Part shown: in pieces, positions 56,560 to 64,000 of the stretch
Numbering within the stretch: the stretch's first letter is position 1
Layout of the letters: each line of letters begins with the position of its first letter
Assembly (NCBI RefSeq): GCF_019649055.1
Contig: NW_026570221.1
Location: 124,001-188,000, forward strand
Length of the DNA: 64,000 nucleotides
DNA from: Paramacrobiotus metropolitanus
Lineage: Eukaryota > Tardigrada > Eutardigrada > Parachela > Macrobiotidae
Direction of reading: 5' to 3'
Notes under the pieces: model-generated
What the model saw: only the letters and a program-made list of their open reading frames with translations
What the model was told of the DNA's origin: nothing
Database searches by the model: none
Translations under genes and position numbers: made by a program

Positions 56560-59500
56560 AGAGGAAGAGTTTCTTTTGTAAATGCTGTTTTGTTCTGGTG
56601 CATAGATTGTACTCTTACCATGATACTTATTAAAGGTTATCGAGGACCAAATACATTTATGATGTACAGTACATCCACGGAAACTTCCGTTGTGGCGCAC
56701 TCCCAGACACTTTTCTGCATCGTTTTGTGTTATGTTGTAGCCACAGGATTTGTTCACGTAGGTGTGAAACCCTTTTGCGCGCTCATCATCCGGTTACGCA
56801 GTTATCAGCGTAAGATAATTCTAAAAAATTTAAATGCATTCAGGTGTACCATAAGTCACATTATGGACCGATTATGGACCGCTTACAATATTGTTTATGG
56901 ACCGCTTACAATTCGAAAGCGGAAGTTGTTTTAGTGGAGGTGTACGGGGCAGGTAGCCTGGTACGATGTAACAGGCCATTTTGTCGTAAGCAGTTTTATC
57001 ATCTTGCGGCGGCGAAATTTATTTTCTAAGATGTTAGCAGAAAGTAAAGGTTACAAGGGCTTGCGCTAATAAAGGAGTGCGTACTAATACATTACTAGTG
57101 CCATTGGATCTTGTGCACCCGGCCGCTCGGCCTGCACTATTTTCCGCATTTCCAGCCACGGTCGTGTTCGCCGTTGATCCAGTATTTTCTTAGGTTTATA
57201 ATTCGTAGTCCTCGCTGATCCACATTCCAGGCAGCTGTCGTTTCCCACTGGCGAATCGGGTCCGATATGTGCAGTTGCGTTGTCCTTGGCAGTCAGACTG
57301 TGGTGTACACTGTACGTACATATTACCTATTTGTCGTATAGCAGCCAATGTTACTGCGATATTTTGTAATTTTTCTTTTTACCCGTTATCATAATGTACT
57401 TTATCGGGTTATTCAACTGAACATTGGATAGAAACAAAATTACGCGTCACATCATTTCAGCACATACTACATTTCTTCATCCAGTTTCTTACCAATACAG
57501 AACGTTTCTTGAACACAATCAGCATTTACCACGCATCAAAGCCAGTCCAGTTATCTAGTCTTATTACCACCTACTTATTACTACTACGAGGACATTTGGG
57601 TGCTGTGAACATACCCTTCACGATTAGGGTGCGATGAACACCCGGGAACTAACTTTGCAGAAAATTTTATTTTGACAAAAATGTTATATCCAAGTATTTT
57701 CAACGTCTGTTTCGACAAATTACGGTCCACAAAAAATTATTGTATCTTCAAACCACATTTTAAAAGATCATAGTGCTCCACAATTTTAAGTCACAGAACA
57801 GAAATTCCAGAACAGAAATTCCTCCTGACATGACTTGACTGCTGCGTCCATAGCAGCATTATGACAAGCTCTGACGAGTACGCATATCCGTAGCTGATAT
57901 GTGTGAACAGTTGGATTTAGTACACGTAGCAAATCAGAATAATTAGTAAAAAAAAGAAGAACAAGCGTCACTACAACAAATCTAGAACAACAAGATTACA
58001 AGAATAAGATACTGGAAACAAATATGTGTGAGTACTCGTACTCGTACTGTGCGTTTTAAACTTGGATTAAATTCTGAAATTCCGACCGTGATGCCAGTAG
58101 CGTTGCGAGCTGCAGAGCAGTCGGGTGTTCATCGCACCCTAATCGTGAAGGGTATGTTCACAGCACCCAAATGTCCTCGTACTCAGTGTGCTACTTATTA
58201 AGTATTATTATTAGGCGTTAGCGGCAGAGATTACTCTATACGGAAAATACCCAGCGGCAACTTCCTACAAAATTCCTTAACAAACGACACTGTCCCAACC
58301 CTGCGAAGAAAACACCGCATCCGGGACCCAGAGTTACAGTAATTGGCTCACAGGAATTCGATTTTATAGCTGCTGATGATTGCCTTAACTTGACGCTGGA
58401 TGACGCTCATACATCTCTACTTGCGGTTAGTCAGCGATGGAAGGCTCAAGTTTCAGTGTCAGCCAACGGAAGTCCGGTGTAGAAAACGCAGGATGCACAG
58501 CGTTATTGGCCGGCGGAGCACTGCAAACGCCGGATGTAGTCGTGGTGGGGACAGCATGAATCATCGGCTCGGTGGTGAATGTTACCGGTTGTTGCACTGT
58601 TCCATTTCATGAGTCGCAATAAGGACCGTGCGAATTATCAATGCCGATTCGGTCTACCCAACAGCTGGAAAAATCTTGGGAATACGATCGTGCAAATGCG
58701 TGTTTTTTTTTAATAAGGACGTACGGTTAGCGTATCGCTGGAACGCAACGCGGTGGACATTACGTACTGATTGACGGTGGTCAGATGCTGCTGTATTCAA
58801 CCGTTAATCTCTACGTAAGGTTCTGGTAAGGTTCTGCGAAATGCCCGAGGACGACAGCGTTCCGGCGCGGGTAATCGTGGATTTCGGGTGCACGTCAGCA
58901 GCAGTCCGTGTTTGTAGCGTGCGCAAAACAATAAATTCCGTAGGCCACGAAAACGGACTGCTGGGATGAGGAGGAAGCCCGTCTGGAGCGCCAGCGTCAA
59001 TGCAGCATTTGGCGAAAGCGGCACACGCGGCACGCTGAACCGCGCCGCGCTCGTTCACATCGCTGATCGGAGCGTGATCTGTAGGTTGGTAGCCACGAAA
59101 ACCTGATTAGCGGTATTCGTCTCTTTGTATTGCGGTATCTCCTGATGCACGGAATTCAGCAACTGATATCTCAAACAACTAATATCTCAAAAGGATAAGA
59201 AAAAGACTAACAAGATTTTTGCTACTGAATAGGTCATCCTTTATGAGCTCTAAGAGAAAATCCAGTCATTTTCGGTTGTCGTTGACAAAGCTTAGGATTT
59301 CTGCGTGAATACAGGAACCAGACCGTGAATTCAAATCCTATGCTGTGTCTGGGAAAAACCGAGGTGCCTCAGACTTCTTTTGAACCTCATAAAAAATATT
59401 CAAATTTCTGCAAGTTTTTACATTGGCTTGAGGTATCGGTTGATGGTTTTCGTTGCGAATCGTTGCGAATCGTTTCGTTGCGCCGATGCTTAAATACAGC

Positions 59501-60265
59501 TAAGACGTACACCTTTGTGGAATCCATTGCATCCAGTGGTGATTTATATTGTTGTTTTATACAGTTATATATCGAACTCTGATCTAGTAAATTGCGCCAT
59601 TTGTATTATTCTTCTGGTAGAAAGCTCTGGGCTCTGCAGGTAATCTGTAATTCTAGCGGAAGTGGGGAACATGTGCGGGATTCGTCAAGATCCAAGCCGA
59701 TCGTTGATCTCTCACAGGATAGCGTCTTGATTGCATAACTAGCATCTGAATGAAGACGATAAGAAGGCGATTGTGATTTCCTGGTGGAAACAGGGAGACA
59801 GTTCGGTTGTTGGTTTAGCCCAAAAGGGTTATACAAATTTAACGGGATATGTGATATCGAAATCCTGTATTTCCGGTGATCCTCAGAGCAGATTTCCAGA
59901 AAAACTGTGGCTAGAAAACGGAATGCTGGGATTTTCCTTTAGTCAGTTCCACAGCTGAAAAACACTGGGACTTGTTGACGCAGCTCTCACTGAACTGATG
60001 CGGTAGATGCTGGTTGAACACGAATTAATAAAACTGACTAACAGACTTCATGCTACTTGTACTCGTTTCCATCGCACTGTTTTAATAGTGCAGCAAGTAC
60101 TGGTCACGTGCCACTGAGTCTCTACAGAGAGCCTGAAAGCACCACAGCACAAAAGAACTGCAAAGAAAACGGAATAAATTATTCACCGCATTGACAGATA
60201 TTAATGAGGACGCACAAAAGTATCACATAACCGAAGCAACGCTGCCCGGCTCCGAAATGTACCTA
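56560..60265. other. No supported intact gene
   Basis: 56.69-56.89 kb is a dispersed repeat. 58.34-58.85 kb has frame fragments such as NKDRANYQCRF, faintly like an Ig strand but broken by many stops. Apart from the retrotransposon fragment at 57.46-57.55 kb the rest shows nothing recognisable. Confidence 0.35.
57455..57545 (-). pseudogene. Retrotransposon C-terminal fragment
   Basis: ALMRG, CVQETFCIGKKLDE with an indel; a close relative of the end of the 40.6-kb copy (ALMRGNAACVQETFCIGKRL). Confidence 0.5.
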
Positions 60266-60267
60266 AC

Positions 60268-60871
60268 TTAATAAAAATCCACATTTATGAGCAGCGTGCC
60301 AAAATGCTGATTGTCGACTCGGCCAAGCCACAAAGTTGTTGCATCGTCACTTGTGCCATTCGAACAAGCAGTGTTGTAATCGGCGGCGGTTGTAGTGTCT
60401 GCACCGGCAGCAGCAGCGGTTGTCTCTTCACTGGCAACTGTAGCCACCGTCCTTCCCTCTTCTGCCAGCCGACGTCGATTCCTCGGCAGCAGCCGCCGTC
60501 GGGTCTTCAGCTAGTGCTGGTGAGGATTCGTGACCCTCAACGGGAGTCCTCTCTTCAACGCCCTCCGCAACGGTGGTTGTCTCCTCGCCGGCAACCGAGG
60601 AGGCGGTCGTTGGTGCAGCATTAGTGTCGTTGGCGGCCTGAGCAACTCCTTTGGCAGCCGCTGCAGCTGTCACATTAGCAGTTGGCCGAGATGTTGCATC
60701 CACCAAAGCCGGTTTCGCGGTAGTTGACGACACGTTGGGGATCAATACACGCCCACCGCAGGATGGCTTTGCTGTAGTCGAATTGTTGGGCTGGAAAACA
60801 GCCGGTCGGCTGGTCGGTTTCGATCCGTTACGGTCAGCATGTCGCGACCTCTGCCCCAACACTTTGGCCAA
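60268..60871 (-). pseudogene. Ala/Thr-rich mucin-like ORF with a frameshift
   Basis: First segment (60,871-60,428): Ser/Thr/Ala/Pro-rich, with STTAKP repeats, NVTAAAAAKG and EETTTVAEG. A second frame continues with the same style (VATVASEETTAAAAGADTTT) to a stop at 60,268, so one base has been gained or lost near 60,450. The 5' end overlaps a GGCCGAAATGA repeat, so the apparent start is suspect. Composition like a secreted, O-glycosylated protein; could be a host exon captured by, or flanking, a repeat. Confidence 0.4.
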
Positions 60872-60920
60872 AATGAACGTGGCCGAAATGAAAACGGCCC
60901 AAGTGATCGGTAGCCAAATT
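60868..60920 (+). repeat. GGCCGAAATGA motif cluster 4
   Basis: GGCCAAAATGA, GGCCGAAATGA and GGCCCAAGTGATCGG in tandem; same family as clusters 1-3. Confidence 0.7.
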
Positions 60921-61069
60921 CCCGGCTACCGATCATAATTTCTGATCAGCATTAGGATTTAGGATAAGTACACATTTTCGTTGCGGGACGTTCTCCAACT
61001 TTTAAAATTCTAATCGTTATTTACTGATTGGTTAACTAAAGCTTTGTGTGTCGAAAAGATTGTTCTTTC

Positions 61070-61110
61070 AAATGAGACTAACACGAAGTCAGTCAGTGTT
61101 AATCTCATTT
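61070..61110. repeat. 15-bp inverted repeat
   Basis: AAATGAGACTAACAC against GTGTTAATCTCATTT (14 of 15), with an 11-base spacer. Confidence 0.7.
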
Positions 61111-61114
61111 GTTA

Positions 61115-61730
61115 AAGTGTTTTTTTGGTAAAGTCACAAAATGTGCTGCCGGTATAGCTCAACCGGGCCAAGCCCATGCCAACAGAAAATTTTCTTTTGG
61201 AAAAAGACCATTTTCCCGCTAAAAGAGTTGAAAAGTATTCAGTTACCATGTACTAGAAGGAACTGGCACGAGATTCTGTCTCCAGCGAACTAGGACACAA
61301 TATTGTTCACACAATTTCAATTGACATTATTTTTAGCAGGCCAGCTTGCTTTCGTAAAAAAAGGTTGTGCTGTTTAACGTAAATTTGTTTTCTTATGGTT
61401 CTTCTTGAACGATTGCGAAAGGCTGTACTGGTTGTGCTTACGGCGGCCCCCGATGAAGATGGCGCGCGACGAAATCCTCCCATAATGGCATCATCGCGCA
61501 GGTAAGGATATCAGCTCGCATCCGCGTGTACAACTTCCTCCGCAAGCGGCGACGCAGCGTTCTTTCGTAGGGTTATTCCGGCGTAGAAGCCTGCTGCGTC
61601 GTCGCTGGCGGTGGACGGACGCGTGAGACGCAGCCGTCTGCTGGATGGGATTTTCTGCCGGAATCTCTTGCGAACCGCGCCCAAACGGGCGAAGAGGAAT
61701 GTCGGACAGTTTGGATAAGTCCTCGTAAAA
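61115..61730. other. No supported gene; relic related to 62.6-62.9 kb
   Basis: 61.53-61.62 kb (TCGTAGGGTTATTCCGG ... CTGCTGCGTCGTCGCTGGCG) is an inverted, diverged match to the minus-strand ORF at 62.66-62.77 kb. Confidence 0.4.
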
Positions 61731-61735
61731 ACTAC

Positions 61736-61805
61736 AATAAAGAAGCGCAGTCTAGCTAGTTTTTACAAAACTGGTTAGACTGTCAAAAAGGGGCGCTTCT
61801 TTATT
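61736..61805. repeat. Imperfect hairpin, MITE-like
   Basis: AATAAAGAAGCGC ... GCGCTTCTTTATT outer arms, with an inner stem AGTCTAGCTAGTTTT / AAAACTGGTTAGACT and an 11-base bulge. Confidence 0.7.
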
Positions 61806-62118
61806 CATAAAGATTCCTACTAATTGCTTTTTGCAATGCTGGAATCCGGTGGTTGGGGAAAAAAGCGATTTTCATGCGATCATATTGTAACGAGAGTAAT
61901 CGAATGACCGCCTTGTTTACAGTGTTGTTGGTTTTCTTTACTGTTCATTGGCTGTTGCTCTCACCGTGTAACTGAGTGATTCATCCTTCTTTTTCTCTAC
62001 ACTTTTACCGGGTAAATGTCTAAGAGAATGGAACACACTAATTTTCATTAGAGAATCCTCTGAATGGATGCTTGTCACGCTTGCCTAGCTTGCCCAGCTT
62101 GTCCTGCTTGTACACTTG

Positions 62119-62345
62119 TTAATTAAATGCTTGGAAACGACGTTGTTTTGTTTGACTCCTCGGGATGATGCACCCATCATCCCGCTCGTCATTGTCACTG
62201 TAAAACCACTTCCGATTCACTGCTGAGCTTACGCCCGGCAGTGGCGACATTTCCATCAACAGCCGACACAACATCGCGGTACGGTCAACACGCCAACCCA
62301 CTAGAACGCCGGTATAACCGCCCGCGTTACAATATTTGTAGTAAT
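62119..62345 (-). CDS. Unidentified exon-like ORF
   Basis: Reads FYYYKYCNAGGYTGVLVGWR and onward through KWFYSDNDERDDGC to a stop at 62,119. The YxGVLVGW ... FY pattern faintly recalls the YccV/hemimethylated-DNA-binding fold (as in FBXO21), but key residues cannot be confirmed. Possibly a 3' exon of the ORF at 62.6-62.9 kb. Confidence 0.25.
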
Positions 62346-62614
62346 AGAAGCGTTTCCATGCACAGTTCGAAGAAAATCAGTCCGTAATGGAAGCCTGAAT
62401 GTTGTGACTGTCTGTTACATACTTCTTCGTAATAATATTCTGTACACTATAGCAGTTAAAGACTTACCGCCCGAAAGAGTACTGACTGCCCTCTCTCTAC
62501 CGTTTACCGGTTGCGCATGCTGACCGCACTGGACTGCGGCCGATCCCGGTGTTTCGGTATTTCTGTGGCGTGTGCACGTAACTGTCTGAATCACGTAACT
62601 GGCAAAATTAAAGG

Positions 62615-62926
62615 TCACACTACACTGGCGGCACCCGTGTCATCATTTCCCCATCTACCTCCTTCTCCACCTGCCGGTTGTATAGTCGTTAACCGCCAGT
62701 AGCGCCGCTGCAGTCTCTTAGCAGGAATTCTTATCCGGAATAACCCTTCGACAGATTGCGTCGCGTGCTGGCGGAAGAAGCCGCACGCGGGCACATCCTT
62801 ACCGGCGAGGGATAATGCCTTGTTGGGTGAATTCATTCCTGCCCACTGCGCGTCCGCATCAGCGTAGGATAGCCAGAGGCCACGGAGTGCGCAACGAGGG
62901 TGGCCCAGCGTGGTAGACTGGCCCAT
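62615..62926 (-). CDS. Unidentified exon-like ORF
   Basis: GC-rich open frame of about 100 codons (HPRCALRGLWLSYADADAQW; ACGFFRQHATQSVEGLFRIR). No confident start. A GTAAGG at about 62,800 could be a donor. A broken inverted relative lies at 61.5-61.6 kb, so this is a repeated gene or element. Not recognised. Confidence 0.25.
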   Translation of the reverse strand: MGQSTTLGHPRCALRGLWLSYADADAQWAGMNSPNKALSLAGKDVPACGFFRQHATQSVEGLFRIRIPAKRLQRRYWRLTTIQPAGGEGGRWGNDDTGAASVV

Positions 62927-62929
62927 ACA

Positions 62930-63475
62930 GCGAGCACGCCAGCCACGTCAGTTCAGATACAGCCGTTGTGCATCGCGACGCCATTCGCACAGCCATAGGA
63001 TCGTCTTTTTTTACTGGTCACATCATGCTTACGAGACCGGTGGAATAGCTTCCCAACTGGCCTCGTTCTCTACTGGCCGGTTATCTTAACTTCAGGTTGC
63101 CACATCGGAACATTTCAGTGCACAGGATAATAGCTAGTTAATATTTAAAAATAGATACTCGTATGGTCGTTCAAGTGAAGCAGTATGATAAGTGAATGAG
63201 CAAAGGTCGTTCAAGTAGAACACCCGAAATAACTAATTCCCCAAACGGATTTTCTTCCGGTTTTTTTCATCATCCAGTTAATGTGAAGTACTTGCCATAA
63301 AGTAGTATTTTTATTACTTTCCGAATGAGTACGACTAACTGGTCTTCTGCTCATAAACATCGTGCTTGCATAGTTACGTTGCTAAGCGGTAGCACAGTAC
63401 TGCACACCCTCACAATAAGATTGAAAAACGTAATAATTAAATCGAATCATAAATAAGCGAAAATCAATAAAAAAA
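62930..63475. other. No supported gene
   Basis: 3' flank of the zinc-knuckle gene; 63,180-63,290 matches 14,820-14,960 (dispersed repeat). Confidence 0.4.
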
Positions 63476-63477
63476 AA

Positions 63478-63909
63478 TTAGGCATTGACGGAAGGAGCAT
63501 TAGAATTAACACTAAGTGGAAGAGACTCCTTCGCTGGCTTGGCTGGAGGTGGCAGTGGCTTCACGACTTTAATGTTGCCCAGCTGCGTGGTGGCATCCTT
63601 GACGGCCTGCAGCAAATTATCTCTCGCACTACCTGGAGGATCGATATCCATGTTATCGGTCGGCTCCTTTTCTAGATCCTTTGATGATCCCGCTTCATCG
63701 TCCGCTGCCTTCGGTTCCCGTCGCCAATTCGCTGTGTCACCATTCGATTTCTCTTCTGTTGGCTTCGAATTATGGCAATACTTAGCCAAATGACCGGGGC
63801 GGCCGCAGTTATAACACTTCCTTGAAGATCTAGAACTCTGGTATAACATCGCATTACCAGTGCACGTATTGAATCGCATCAACAGTTTAGCTTTCGGAAA
63901 TTTAGGCAT
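63478..63909 (-). CDS. CCHC zinc-knuckle protein, possibly partial
   Basis: 143 residues from the ATG at 63,909. One CCHC knuckle (CYNCGRPGHLAKYC, about residues 32-45, spacing C-x2-C-x4-H-x4-C) after a basic Ser/Arg stretch (SSRSSRK), then an acidic, Pro-rich tail. Such knuckles bind single-stranded nucleic acid in CNBP-type RNA-binding proteins and retroelement Gag proteins. With only one knuckle and no capsid-like domain visible, both remain possible. A 5' exon could lie beyond the window; GTG|GTAATG-like sites nearby leave the model open. Confidence 0.5.
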   Translation of the reverse strand: MPKFPKAKLLMRFNTCTGNAMLYQSSRSSRKCYNCGRPGHLAKYCHNSKPTEEKSNGDTANWRREPKAADDEAGSSKDLEKEPTDNMDIDPPGSARDNLLQAVKDATTQLGNIKVVKPLPPPAKPAKESLPLSVNSNAPSVNA

Positions 63910-64000
63910 GTTTTCTACTGTTTACAGAAAAACTAAGAAAAATATCTGCATAACAACTACGAATGAAAAACTGCATCTATAATTCGCAACAGTTTTCGGT

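Noticed and set aside
58340-58850. Extra Ig gene relic
   Set aside because: Only scattered Ig-like residues (ANYQCRF) among many stops; alignment to the cluster genes is not convincing.
61141-61200. Possible tRNA-like sequence (GGTATAGCTCAA)
   Set aside because: No matching acceptor, anticodon or T stems could be folded.

Overview
The window is metazoan nuclear DNA. Genes on both strands have GT-AG introns, there are secreted two-domain immunoglobulin-like (Ig) genes and a leucine-rich-repeat (LRR) gene, and relics of several eukaryotic transposon classes are scattered throughout. I cannot place the host below 'invertebrate-like animal'; a tardigrade or other ecdysozoan is only a guess.

Region 1 (1 to at least 13,531) is a Maverick/Polinton, a large virus-like DNA transposon. 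It has a near-identical terminal inverted repeat (TIR), 1-1,532 against 12,000-13,531, and the window starts inside the left copy. Between the arms, almost everything reads leftward on the minus strand: packaging ATPase, a small hydrophobic-tailed protein, a Pro-rich repeat protein, integrase with chromodomain, penton-like minor capsid, a pVI/pX-like protein, major capsid protein (MCP), adenain-like protease (PRO), a one-helix membrane protein, an inhibitor-of-apoptosis (IAP) protein, a short acidic-repeat ORF and an intron-containing protein-primed DNA polymerase B (PolB). Nine consecutive genes abut through ATGA, TAATG or similarly tight junctions, as in an operon. Each TIR carries a TATA-box binding protein (TBP)-like gene and an unidentified spliced gene. 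The inner end of the left TIR cuts off the polymerase domain of PolB and carries the first codons of the ATPase, so the left end looks like an inverted copy of the right end. Several core genes have single-base frameshifts or in-frame stops; this copy is decaying or badly assembled.

Region 2 (about 13.8-14.2 kb) is a GC-rich minisatellite that becomes a 25-bp array of CCAAT boxes. It may lie inside or just outside the Polinton end.

Region 3 (about 14.2-34 kb) is mostly non-coding. It holds an LRR gene (27.66-26.77 kb) and an inverted, broken paralogue (17.1-17.8 kb), two inverted copies of a Helitron-like element, a hAT-like MITE, clusters of a GGCCGAAATGA-type motif, retrotransposon C-terminal fragments and a protein-kinase relic.

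Region 4 (about 34-56.3 kb) is a birth-and-death cluster of secreted two-Ig genes: two apparently intact three-exon genes (44.2-45.8 kb plus, 48.9-46.8 kb minus, convergent), two damaged full-length copies (53.25-51.7 kb minus, 53.9-56.3 kb plus, divergent) and isolated exon fragments. More retrotransposon fragments and a dispersed repeat lie between them.

Region 5 (56.5-64 kb) is mainly empty, with an Ala/Thr-rich frameshifted ORF, two unidentified exon-like ORFs and, at the end, a CCHC zinc-knuckle protein.
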